From positions 62,001 through 126,000 of the forward strand of contig NZ_FPBP01000009.1 of NCBI RefSeq assembly GCF_900116705.1: a stretch of DNA of 64,000 nucleotides, written 5' to 3'. The stretch comes from Halomonas korlensis. Lineage in GTDB: Bacteria; Pseudomonadota; Gammaproteobacteria; Pseudomonadales; Halomonadaceae. A program made the translations under genes and the position numbers. Shown piece by piece: positions 8,317 to 16,213 of this stretch (the stretch's first letter is position 1; the number at the start of each line of letters is the position of its first letter). The notes under the pieces are model-generated. The model searched no databases. It was not told the DNA's origin and worked only from the letters and a program-made list of their open reading frames with translations.

Positions 8317-9645
8317 TCAACGACCCAGCAGTACGGCCGGTAGACCCGTGATCAGTACTGGGAAGAAGGCCATCAGGATGCAGGCCAGCACGATCAACGC
8401 ACAGAAGGGGATTACCGCCTTGTAAAGATCGATGATCTCGACTCCGGGCGGTGCTACCCCCTTCAAATAGAAGAGCGCATAGCCGAACGGCGGCGTCAGG
8501 AAGGACGTCTGCAGCACCACCGCGACCATGACCACGAACCACAGCACATCCACGCCCATCTGCTCGACGATCGGCAGCATGATCGGGAAGCTGAGCAACA
8601 CGATGCCGGTCCAGTCCAGGAACATCCCCAGGATGAACACCAGGAACAGCATCAGGATCAGTGCCCCGGTGGTGCCACCGGGCATGGCCATCACCACCTC
8701 ATGGATCACCTGCATGCCGCCGCCCCGGGAGAAGACCCCGGTGAAGGCGGTAGCCCCCACCAACACCAGCATGACCATGGTGGTGGTCTTGCTGGCATCG
8801 ATCAGAGTGTTGTAGCAGGTAGTGACCTTGCGGTCGCCGAAGATCAGGAACAGCACGAAGGCGATTAATACGCCGATGGCCGAGGCCTCGGTCGCGGTGG
8901 CGATGCCCAGGAACAGCGAGCCGAGTACGCCAAGGATCAAGCTCATGGGCGGCAGTACGTACTTGGCCAGCATGACCAGCAGCTCGCCGGTGCTGGTCTC
9001 GGCGCGCTCCTCGGCCGGTACTTTCGGCCCGTAGCTGGGCTTGACGTAACAGATGATCAGCACATAAAGCGCATACATCACCCCGAGCATCACGCCCGGC
9101 ACCAAGGCGCCGGCGAATAACGCCCCCACCGAGACCGGCGAGTAGCTGGCCATCAGGATCAACATGATGCTGGGTGGGATCAGGATACCCAGGCAGCCGC
9201 TGGCCATGATCACCCCGGTGCTCAGCTCCTTGTTGTAGGAATACTTGAGCATTGGCACCAGAGCGATCATGCCCATTACGGCGATGGAGGCGCCAACGAT
9301 GCCGGTGGTGGCCGCCAGCAGCACCGAGACGATGACGACTGTCAATGCCAGACCGCCGCGCAGGTTGGCCAGCAGCAGGCGCATGGTATCGAACATCTTC
9401 TCGGTGACGCCGGAGTCGTTGAGAAAGCGTGCCATCAACACGAACAGCGGGATGGCGACCAGCACATAGTTGTCGATGGAGTTGCCATAGATGTTGTTGA
9501 TCAAGGTGCCGAGCACCTTGATGCCGGGGCCCAGCAGGGCACCCATCACGGCTACGCCACCGAGCACGAAGGCCAGCGGATGGCCCATGAACAGGCCGAC
9601 CAGCAGGCCGCCGAACATGAACAGGGTGAGCATCTCGGCGCTCAT
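8317..9645 (-). CDS. TRAP transporter large permease (DctM family)
   Basis: A 442-residue polytopic protein with the DctM/TRAP-large pattern of about twelve membrane helices. It includes the conserved segments GATAFTGVFSRGG and MFLDWTGIVLLSFPIMLPI. It forms the sodium-driven pore of a tripartite uptake system with the small permease and the periplasmic binding protein encoded just upstream. Its start overlaps the end of the small permease gene by 4 bp, indicating translational coupling. Together with the downstream HpsN-type dehydrogenase and SDR it suggests an import-and-oxidise operon read from 11.35 kb to 6.08 kb, although the spacer before the dehydrogenase (176 bp) could hold a separate promoter. 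Confidence 0.93.
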   Translation of the reverse strand: MSAEMLTLFMFGGLLVGLFMGHPLAFVLGGVAVMGALLGPGIKVLGTLINNIYGNSIDNYVLVAIPLFVLMARFLNDSGVTEKMFDTMRLLLANLRGGLALTVVIVSVLLAATTGIVGASIAVMGMIALVPMLKYSYNKELSTGVIMASGCLGILIPPSIMLILMASYSPVSVGALFAGALVPGVMLGVMYALYVLIICYVKPSYGPKVPAEERAETSTGELLVMLAKYVLPPMSLILGVLGSLFLGIATATEASAIGVLIAFVLFLIFGDRKVTTCYNTLIDASKTTTMVMLVLVGATAFTGVFSRGGGMQVIHEVVMAMPGGTTGALILMLFLVFILGMFLDWTGIVLLSFPIMLPIVEQMGVDVLWFVVMVAVVLQTSFLTPPFGYALFYLKGVAPPGVEIIDLYKAVIPFCALIVLACILMAFFPVLITGLPAVLLGR

Positions 9646-10145
9646 GCGGCGTTCTCCTCGCGCAGTTGCTGGATGGCCCGGATGACGATGGCGACCGCCT
9701 GTAACAGGATCAGCACGGCGGCGATAACGATCACTGACTTCACCGGATAAACGGGGATGGCGACCATGCCATACGTGGTCTCGCCGCGGCTGAAGGAGCG
9801 CTCGAAGAACGCCCAGCCGTAGATAATCAGCATCCAGATGAAGGGAATGAAGAAGATCAAGTAACCGAGGATATCGAGGACGGCCTGCTTGCGGCGGGAG
9901 AGCAGGCGTTTGAGCACGTCGACCTCGACATGGGCATGATGGCGCAGGCCGTAGGCTGCCATCAGCATGAAATGGGCGCCGAACAGCATCTTCGTCACGT
10001 CGAAGGCCCAGTCGCTGGGGCGTCCGATGAGGAAGCGCATGGCGATGTCATAGATCACGATCAGCGTGATCACGGCGAGTAGCGGAGCGATCAGGCGGCC
10101 GAAGCCCTCGTTGAGGGAATCGATTGCCTTGGCAATGGCGTTCAT
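9642..10145 (-). CDS. TRAP transporter small permease (DctQ family)
   Basis: A 167-residue membrane protein with four predicted helices, the usual size and layout for the TRAP small subunit. The helix containing TLIVIYDIAMRFLIGRPSDWAFDVTK-type sequence, with the arginine and the following Asp, is typical of DctQ. The frame remains open to 10241, but the 32 extra residues are not membrane-like, so the ATG at 10145 (MNAIAKAID) is taken as the start, leaving a 96-bp gap after the binding-protein gene. It should form a complex with the large permease. Confidence 0.88.
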   Translation of the reverse strand: MNAIAKAIDSLNEGFGRLIAPLLAVITLIVIYDIAMRFLIGRPSDWAFDVTKMLFGAHFMLMAAYGLRHHAHVEVDVLKRLLSRRKQAVLDILGYLIFFIPFIWMLIIYGWAFFERSFSRGETTYGMVAIPVYPVKSVIVIAAVLILLQAVAIVIRAIQQLREENAA

Positions 10146-10241
10146 GGTGAGGCTCTCGGAATCGGGCGAGGCAGACGAGTACAAGACGGCGCGGTAGCCG
10201 CCGGAAGAGGCCGGGCTCCAAGGGAGCCCGGCTCGACTCAC

Positions 10242-11354
10242 TTACTGGTTCATGCAGGCCTCGAGCTCTTCCAGGGACGGCAAGTTGTCCATGGTGCGGC
10301 TCATGTTGAAGGGAGCCGAGATGTCACGCCAGGTAGCATACTCTTCCAGATAGCTGACCATGGAGTGGTAAACCTTGGCGTGCATCGGATCCTCGCACGC
10401 ACCCTGCAGGATTACCTCGTTGGTGATTTCCTGGATGCGCTCGAGGTCTTCCTCGGGCAACTGATGAATCTCCACACCGTCGTCGATGAAGGACTGGGTG
10501 CCCTCGGTGGACTCGCGCTCTGACCAGGCCAGCGACCAGGTCATGGTGGCCTCGGCGGCGATCTTCAGCTTCTCCTGGGTTTCCTCGGAGAGAGCATCCC
10601 AGGCGTCCTTGTTGATCATCACGCCGAACACGCTGGCAGACTGGTGCCAGCCGGGTACGGACCAGTGGTCGGCCACTTCGGCGAAGCCCGCCTGGTAATC
10701 GACGCCCGGAGTGGAGAACTCACCGGCATCGATGACACCACGCTCGATGGCCTGGTAGACCTCACCCCCGGCCAGGGTGACCTGGGAGCCGCCCAGTTCC
10801 TCGAGCACACGACCCTGGTCACGGCCGGAGAGGCGCAGGCGCTTGCCCTCAAGATCGGCAATGCTCTCGATCGGCGTGCCACCCATGAAGCCGGACTCGT
10901 TGTTGGTGATACCGTAGGGCAGGTAGACCATGTTGTACTCGCCGTAGACCTCCTGGTAGAGATCCCAGCCACCCCACTGGTTGATCCAGTTGAGATAGTC
11001 CACGCCGTTGAACAAGCTGGTGGTGGTGGCCAATGGCGAGAAGGCCGGGCTCAGGCCGGCCCAGTAACCGGGCCAGTCGCCGGCGGCCTCGATGCTGCCG
11101 GTCTCGGTGGCGTCGAACACTTCGGTGCCAGGCATCAGGGTGCCGCCGGCGCGGAACTCGATCTGCAATTCGTCACCGGCGAGCTTGTTGACCAGCTCTA
11201 CCCAGTGGCGGTCAATCTGGATCAGGTCGAGGTTGTCCGGCCAGGTGGTGGTCATCGTCCACTGTTCCTGGGCCTGCGCTGTCGAGGTGGTCATGGCCGC
11301 CAGGGCGATGCCGGCCGCGAGACCGGTCAACGTGAACTTGCTCATCTTCTTCAT
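10242..11354 (-). CDS. TRAP transporter periplasmic substrate-binding protein (DctP family)
   Basis: A 370-residue binding protein with a signal peptide (hydrophobic core about residues 10-22, cleavage near AQA-QEQW). The DctP family arginine that binds a substrate carboxylate or sulfonate lies in the KRLRLSGRDQGRV region. The mature start QWTMTTTWPDNLDLIQ and the GGVGWEVY-like pattern (here GGEVYQAIERGVIDAGEF) are typical of the TRAP-large-ligand group. It is the first gene of the leftward TRAP/dehydrogenase operon. Ligand is unknown; an anionic compound such as a sulfonated diol would fit both the arginine and the neighbouring enzymes. Confidence 0.9.
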   Translation of the reverse strand: MKKMSKFTLTGLAAGIALAAMTTSTAQAQEQWTMTTTWPDNLDLIQIDRHWVELVNKLAGDELQIEFRAGGTLMPGTEVFDATETGSIEAAGDWPGYWAGLSPAFSPLATTTSLFNGVDYLNWINQWGGWDLYQEVYGEYNMVYLPYGITNNESGFMGGTPIESIADLEGKRLRLSGRDQGRVLEELGGSQVTLAGGEVYQAIERGVIDAGEFSTPGVDYQAGFAEVADHWSVPGWHQSASVFGVMINKDAWDALSEETQEKLKIAAEATMTWSLAWSERESTEGTQSFIDDGVEIHQLPEEDLERIQEITNEVILQGACEDPMHAKVYHSMVSYLEEYATWRDISAPFNMSRTMDNLPSLEELEACMNQ

Positions 11355-11697
11355 GTAGTGCTCCCCATTGGGTTGTTCTGTTTGTTACAACATTCGCTGT
11401 GCTTTGTCCTTCCTGCGCATTGCCTGGCCGTCGCGACACCAGGCGCCTGACGGTAAGTTGATCGGGTCGTCCAGGCAGTCAGACAACAGCAGATAAGCTA
11501 GCATGCGCGAGCGAGAAGTATCGACAGTGATTATAGAGCTTCCGACCGTAAACCGTCGTACCCAAAAGACCGGGTTTCTCGATAATTGCGTCTCTAAATC
11601 AAGTAGATGAAACGTTTGTGTGATATTTCTGCTGCAACGCAAGGAGGAGGGTCAGCGTTGAAATGACAGCCTGCTTTAGACCAAAGTTGATGGCCCG
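11355..11697. other. 343-bp divergent intergenic region
   Basis: This region separates the leftward TRAP operon from tmcA. Near the TRAP end there is a short palindrome TTGTTACAA at 11382-11390, a possible repressor site. Near the tmcA end there is an unusually strong AAGGAGGAGG at 11641-11650 followed by very short reading frames. No gene of normal size, RNA gene or clear Rho-independent terminator was recognised, and no sigma-54 type -24/-12 element was seen. Confidence 0.5.
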
Positions 11698-11710
11698 ATG
11701 GCCTCATTGA
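11663..11710 (+). other. possible 15-codon leader ORF overlapping the tmcA start
   Basis: ATG at 11663 opens a frame for MTACFRPKLMARWPH with a TGA at 11708-11710, so it overlaps the first bases of tmcA. The strong AAGGAGGAGG (11641-11650) is not suitably spaced for tmcA, which has no Shine-Dalgarno of its own, but is 7 bases from a TTG-AAA-TGA whose stop overlaps this ATG. A chain of coupled re-initiation events into tmcA is conceivable. No homology supports the peptide. Confidence 0.25.
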
Positions 11711-13914
11711 CGGTTCCGGATGCCCTTGAACCTCTCTGGGAGGCGCGTAAGCGGCTGATCAAGCAGCACTGGCGTGCGCTCGTATGGCTTACCGGCGAGG
11801 CCGGGGCGTGCCGCGATCATGTCCTGTCCTTGTGGCAAGCCCCTACCTGGCAAGCGCCGCTGTGGCTGTCTGCCGAGGCCCCCGCCGGTATCGACCCAAG
11901 CTGCTGGCGGGCCTCGAAGCACGCACGAACACGGCTGGGTGGCGAGCAGGATCTGGTAGTGATCGATGCCGTCTCGGCGCACAGCGGCTTCGACCCCGAG
12001 GCCTTCGGTGCCGTGGCCGGCACCCTGCAAGCCGGGGGCCTGCTGGTGCTGATGACGCCCCCCGATTGGGGCGTGTGCCCCGATGCCGACTACCAGCGTC
12101 TGGCCGAGCATCCCTGGCGGGCCGAGCAGCTCAGCGCCCGCTATCTGGCGCGCCTCGCCCGCCTGTTGCGTGCCGACCCCACCGTGATGCAATGGCCGGT
12201 CGGGCAAGCCCCCGCAGCTTGCCGGCTTCCCGAGGCGTCTTCATCCTTGCCACCCGCCCCCGTCGATGACCGCGACTGCCTGAGCGCCGACCAGGCCGGC
12301 GCCGTGCGGCGGCTCACCCGCTTGCGTCGTCGCCGTCCACTGGTGCTGACCGCCGATCGCGGTCGCGGCAAGACCGCGGCGTTAGGCATCGCCTGCGCAA
12401 GGCTGTTGGCGGCCGGCGAGCCGCAGGTGCTGGTGACCGCGCCGCGGCCCTCGGCCGTCGAGGGGCTCTTCGAGCGGTTGGCTGCCCTCTGCCCCAACGG
12501 GCGTCGCGAGGGCCAGGCGTTTCACCAGGATGGCCAGACGGTACGCTTTCTGGCGCCGGATGCCCTGACGCTGCTGGCCCGCCGCGGCGGGGCCGGTGGT
12601 GCGGGGAGTCTGCTGCTGGTCGACGAGGCGGCGGCGATTCCGGCCGCGCTGCTCGGTGGGTGGCTCGAGGCGTTTCCGCGCATCGCCTTCGCGACCACGG
12701 TGCATGGCTATGAAGGCTCGGGGCGCGGCTTCGCGCTGCGCTTTCGCGCTCAGCTCGAACGACGCACGCCCGACTGGCAGGCCTGCACCTTGAACCAGCC
12801 GATCCGCTGGGCGGCAGGCGACCCCCTCGAGTCGCTGGTGGCGCGTCTCTTGATGCTGGATGCCGAGCCCGGCGAGGCCTTGCCCAGCCGCTGCCCGCTT
12901 GAGTGGCAGTGTTGGTCGCGCGACGCCCTGGCGACCGACGAGGCCCGTCTGCGCTTGTTGTTCGGCCTGCTGGTACAGGCGCATTACCGCACGACGCCGG
13001 CGGACCTGCGTCGCCTTCTCGATGGCCCGGGCGTTCGCCTGGCCGGCCTGGCACCCCGTGCGTCCCACGAGCTTGCCCGCGACCCGCAGGCGGTGGTGGT
13101 GACCAGCGACGAGGGTGGTTTTACGCCCGCGCTGGCCGAACGGGTCGCGCGTGGCGAGCGACGCCCGCGCGGGCATCTGCTGGCGCAATCGCTGGCGGCC
13201 CATGCCGGCTCGCGGGAGGCGCTCGAGGCGCGGCTGCGCCGGGTGGTGCGCATCGCCGTGCATCCCGGTCGTTGCGGCGAAGGCCTTGGGCGGCGGATGA
13301 TCGAGGCCGAGCATGCGCAGGCCCGAACGGACGGCCTCGACCTGCTGGGGGCGAGCTTTGGCGCCGAACCGGGGTTGATCGCCTTCTGGCAGGCATTGGG
13401 GTTTCACACGGTGCGCCTGGGCCTGACCCGCGAGACCGCCACCGGCGAGCATGCGCTGATGATGGTCTCGCCCTTGAGCGAGCGCGGTCAGCAGCTGAGC
13501 GGCACGCTGCGAGCCCGCTTTCAGCGCCAATTGCCGGGGCTGCTGGCCTTCGAGCTTGCCGACCTCGCACCGGCCGTGGCGGCGGCGCTGCTGGCCGAGG
13601 GCGCCAAGGGTAATGGTGTCGCCGAGTGTGGCGAGGGCGAGACTATTGACGCCCAGGACCGGCGTGATATCGATGACGTGGCCTTCGCCCACCGGGAACC
13701 GACCCTGGCCCGCCCGGCGCTGCAGGCGCTGGTGCGCCAAGCGCTGGCCAGCGGAAGAGACCCCGCCGATAGTGACGTGCAACTGCTGGTGGCCTGGGCC
13801 TTCCTGGGACACGACGCTGCCCGGCTGGCTGCCGACCAGGGGCTTTCGGGCAGGCGCGAGGCCATCGCTCGGCTGCGCCGAGCCGTGGCGGCGCTGGGAG
13901 AAGACCTTGCGTGA
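11698..13914 (+). CDS. tmcA: tRNA(Met) cytidine acetyltransferase
   Basis: A 738-residue RNA-dependent ATPase and acetyltransferase that makes N4-acetylcytidine at the wobble position of elongator tRNA-Met. Layout: an N-terminal TmcA domain, a helicase-like module with Walker A RGRGKTAALG (near residue 223) and Walker B LLLVDEAAAIP, then a GNAT domain with the acetyl-CoA loop HPGRCGEGLGRRM, and a C-terminal tRNA-binding tail. Length is somewhat above the E. coli enzyme. An in-frame TAG at 11677-11679 means the ATG at 11698 is the first possible start, yet no Shine-Dalgarno precedes it; translation may be coupled to a short upstream frame. Confidence 0.93.
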   Translation: MASLTVPDALEPLWEARKRLIKQHWRALVWLTGEAGACRDHVLSLWQAPTWQAPLWLSAEAPAGIDPSCWRASKHARTRLGGEQDLVVIDAVSAHSGFDPEAFGAVAGTLQAGGLLVLMTPPDWGVCPDADYQRLAEHPWRAEQLSARYLARLARLLRADPTVMQWPVGQAPAACRLPEASSSLPPAPVDDRDCLSADQAGAVRRLTRLRRRRPLVLTADRGRGKTAALGIACARLLAAGEPQVLVTAPRPSAVEGLFERLAALCPNGRREGQAFHQDGQTVRFLAPDALTLLARRGGAGGAGSLLLVDEAAAIPAALLGGWLEAFPRIAFATTVHGYEGSGRGFALRFRAQLERRTPDWQACTLNQPIRWAAGDPLESLVARLLMLDAEPGEALPSRCPLEWQCWSRDALATDEARLRLLFGLLVQAHYRTTPADLRRLLDGPGVRLAGLAPRASHELARDPQAVVVTSDEGGFTPALAERVARGERRPRGHLLAQSLAAHAGSREALEARLRRVVRIAVHPGRCGEGLGRRMIEAEHAQARTDGLDLLGASFGAEPGLIAFWQALGFHTVRLGLTRETATGEHALMMVSPLSERGQQLSGTLRARFQRQLPGLLAFELADLAPAVAAALLAEGAKGNGVAECGEGETIDAQDRRDIDDVAFAHREPTLARPALQALVRQALASGRDPADSDVQLLVAWAFLGHDAARLAADQGLSGRREAIARLRRAVAALGEDLA

Positions 13915-13982
13915 TCACGCCGCTTTGCAGGTCGTGGCGCGGTGGGTAAGGTAGCGCCACCCCATCCTGAAGGCACTTGACC

Positions 13983-15440
13983 ATGAACGACCACCTCGAA
14001 ACGCTCTCGCCGCCGTCGCTGTGGCGCCACTTTCGCACCCTGTGCAACATCCCCCGGCCTTCGGGCCGTGAGGCAGAATTGGTCGATGTGCTTGAGCGCT
14101 GGGCGGATGCTCGCGGGCTGGCACACGATCGCGACGGCTTCGGCAACCTGCGCCTGTGCAAGGCCGCCACGCCCGGCCATGAGCGCGCGCCGGGCGTCAT
14201 CCTCCAGGGTCACCTGGACATGGTGGCTCAGACCAATGCCGACCATCCTCACGACTTCACCCGCGACCCCATCGTCACTTATGTGGCCGATGGCTGGTTG
14301 CATGCCGATCAGACCACCCTGGGCGCGGACAACGGGCTGGGCGTGGCGGCGGCGCTAGCGATTCTCGAGGACGATACCCTCGTTCACGGCCCGCTCGAGG
14401 CGCTGTTCACGCTCGAGGAGGAGACCTCGATGGGCGGCGCCCAGCAGCTGGCCGAGGACTGGCTGGAAGGCAGCCTGCTGCTCAACCTGGATTCCGAGGA
14501 TCGCGGGGAGGTCTATATCGGCTGCGCTGGCGGTGCGGATGTGGTCGTCGAGGCGCAGTGGCCCACGGTAGCGCTGACCGACAGCGAGCAGCCGATGCGT
14601 CTTGCGCTGCGGGGGCTGTCGGGCGGGCACTCCGGGATCGACATTCACAAGGGACTCGGCAATGCCAACCGGCTGCTGGTGCGAGTGTTGCGCGCCCTCG
14701 AGCCTTATGCTGCGCGGCTGATCGACTATCACGGGGGCACCCTGCGCAATGCCCTGCCACGCGAGGCCTTCGCTGGCCTGGCGCTGCCGTCGCAGCACAT
14801 CGAGGCGGCCCGGGTACGTATAACCGCTCTCGAGGCCACGCTGCGTGCGGAGTTGGCCGGCATCGACGAGGACGTGACGCTCGGGCTCGAACGCGTTGAA
14901 GAACGGCCTGCCGAGGCCTTGAGCGAGCAGGCGAGCCGCGCGCTGATCGCCGCCCTGCACGTGGCGCCCTGTGGGGTCGAGCGCATGAGCGCCGAGTTGC
15001 CCGGTGTGGTCGAAACATCCAACAACCTGGGCGTGGTCAGCCTGGAGAAGGGGCGGTTCTACTTGTGTGCGCTGGTTCGCTCGCTGCGTGACAGCGCCAC
15101 CCAGGACATGGCCGATCGCTTCGCGGCGCTGTTCTCGCTGATCGGGGCGCAGACCCATATCGAACACGCCTATCCGGGCTGGACGCCGAATCCGGCAAGC
15201 CCGCTACTGGCCCGCTTCTGTCACCTGCATCAGCAACGGCTGGGGGTCGAGCCTGGCGTCAAGGTAATTCACGCCGGCCTCGAGTGCGGGATTCTCGGGG
15301 GCAAGTATCCGCAGTTGGACATGATTTCCTTCGGCCCGCAGATTCGCGGCGCGCATTCCCCCGATGAACGCGTGGAACTGGCCTCTGTGGAGGAGTTCTG
15401 GATGCTGCTGCGCGGGTTGATCGAAGACTTGGCAGATTGA
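13983..15440 (+). CDS. pepD: aminoacyl-histidine dipeptidase (peptidase D, M20 family)
   Basis: A 485-residue cytosolic metallopeptidase that splits Xaa-His and other dipeptides. Zinc-ligand motifs are clear: GHLDMV (near residue 78), DNGLGVAAA, the catalytic EE in LFTLEEETSMGG, and the dimerisation-domain motif GGHSGIDIHKGLGNA. The final HAGLECG supplies further active-site residues. The frame opens at a TTG at 13977, but TGAAGG at 13968-13973 is nine bases from the ATG at 13983, so that start is preferred. It follows tmcA by 68 bp and may share its transcript. Confidence 0.93.
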   Translation: MNDHLETLSPPSLWRHFRTLCNIPRPSGREAELVDVLERWADARGLAHDRDGFGNLRLCKAATPGHERAPGVILQGHLDMVAQTNADHPHDFTRDPIVTYVADGWLHADQTTLGADNGLGVAAALAILEDDTLVHGPLEALFTLEEETSMGGAQQLAEDWLEGSLLLNLDSEDRGEVYIGCAGGADVVVEAQWPTVALTDSEQPMRLALRGLSGGHSGIDIHKGLGNANRLLVRVLRALEPYAARLIDYHGGTLRNALPREAFAGLALPSQHIEAARVRITALEATLRAELAGIDEDVTLGLERVEERPAEALSEQASRALIAALHVAPCGVERMSAELPGVVETSNNLGVVSLEKGRFYLCALVRSLRDSATQDMADRFAALFSLIGAQTHIEHAYPGWTPNPASPLLARFCHLHQQRLGVEPGVKVIHAGLECGILGGKYPQLDMISFGPQIRGAHSPDERVELASVEEFWMLLRGLIEDLAD

Positions 15441-15491
15441 ACAAACTGGCCGAGAACAGCACGGGCGGGGAGGTTACCCGCCCGCTCGATG

Positions 15492-15539
15492 ATAGTCCTT
15501 GAAATAGTCCTTGAGATAGTTCTTGAAACAGTGCTTGAA
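15492..15539. repeat. 4 x 12-bp tandem repeat
   Basis: Four consecutive units of period 12 (ATAGTCCTTGAA at 15492 and 15504 with one change, then ATAGTTCTTGAA at 15516 and ACAGTGCTTGAA at 15528) lie between the convergent pepD and dps genes. The units diverge slightly, so the array is not brand new. Function is unknown; it could arise by replication slippage. Confidence 0.85.
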
Positions 15540-15561
15540 AATGAAGGCTTGGCTGGGCTAA

Positions 15562-15611
15562 CGCTCAGGTCCAGATAGCGCTCAGGTCCAAATAGCGCTC
15601 AGTCCAGATAG
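15562..15611. repeat. 3 x 17-bp tandem repeat running into the dps stop codon
   Basis: Units CGCTCAGGTCCAGATAG (15562), CGCTCAGGTCCAAATAG (15579) and CGCTCAGTCCAGATAG (15596, one base shorter) are directly adjacent. The last unit is the 3' end of dps including its stop; the other two are copies downstream of it. The gene end has apparently been duplicated twice into the spacer. Confidence 0.85.
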
Positions 15612-16072
15612 GCGCCCAGCATCCAGACGGTCTTCTCCTGCTCGCGGATATAGTCACCGGCCTGGGCGGCGGTGCCCTCGTCGTCGGCATCCGAGGCCAG
15701 CGAGAGCAGGCCGCGCTGCAACTCGATCAGCGTCTGGTAGCCCTTGAGCACGCCTCTCACGCAGGCCTTGCCGTCATGGACGTTCTTGTCTTCCTCGATG
15801 GAGGCGATCTTCACGTAATCGCTGTAGGCATGCACCGGCTGATGCCCAAGGGTCAAGATACGCTCGGCGACTTCATCGACCTTGGTCAGCAGGTCGGTGT
15901 AGAACTCCTCGAACTTCTCGTGCAGCTGGAAAAATTCCGGGCCCTTCACGTTCCAGTGATAGCCGCGCACGTTCATGTAGAAGATCTGGTAGTTGGCGAG
16001 CAGCTCGTTGAGCTTCTCGGCCAGCTGCGTGGCGCTGGCTTCGTGCAGGCCTATGGTATTGGTGTCGCTCAT
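15599..16072 (-). CDS. dps: Dps ferritin-like DNA-protection protein
   Basis: A 157-residue Dps/Dpr family protein. It forms hollow dodecamers that oxidise and store iron using peroxide and protect DNA. The ferroxidase ligands are visible: YHWNVKGPEFFQLHEKFEEFY (the histidine, then the His/Glu cluster) and DEVAERI. Length and helical pattern are normal; the N-terminal tail is short with few lysines, so DNA binding may be weak. A strong AAGGAGG lies 8 bases before the ATG. The 3' end is tandemly duplicated downstream, and a 20-bp repeat lies in the upstream spacer after glycerate kinase. Iron and stationary-phase control are typical of the family but no operator was identified. Confidence 0.93.
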   Translation of the reverse strand: MSDTNTIGLHEASATQLAEKLNELLANYQIFYMNVRGYHWNVKGPEFFQLHEKFEEFYTDLLTKVDEVAERILTLGHQPVHAYSDYVKIASIEEDKNVHDGKACVRGVLKGYQTLIELQRGLLSLASDADDEGTAAQAGDYIREQEKTVWMLGAYLD

Positions 16073-16162
16073 GCGAATGCCTCCTTGATCGCGGTGCTGC
16101 CAGTGTGGGCCACCAATGTGGCGAAGGAAGAGCCAATTCTGCCCATCGCCACCATAGCGTTG

Positions 16163-16202
16163 CTATATGACATGCCGGCGACCTATATGACATGCCGGCG
16201 AC
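16163..16202. repeat. 2 x 20-bp perfect tandem repeat upstream of dps
   Basis: CTATATGACATGCCGGCGAC occurs twice without a gap at 16163-16182 and 16183-16202. It lies 11 bp after the glycerate kinase stop and about 90 bp before the dps start. On the minus strand each unit contains CATATAG, which resembles a -10 element, so the duplication may double a promoter core; this is speculative. Confidence 0.85.
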
Positions 16203-16213
16203 GCCGCACGATT

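Noticed and set aside
11355..11697. Riboswitch or sigma-54 promoter in the TRAP/tmcA divergent region
   Set aside because: No conserved riboswitch core or GG-N10-GC element could be recognised by eye; only a 9-bp palindrome and the short leader frames stand out.
12382..13812. 476-codon open frame on the minus strand over tmcA
   Set aside because: Shadow of tmcA, whose helicase and GNAT motifs are continuous on the plus strand; the antisense product has no signature.
15492..16202. Repeats around dps as a small CRISPR array
   Set aside because: The units are directly adjacent without unique spacers, are 12, 17 and 20 bp long, and are unrelated to one another; no cas genes are present.
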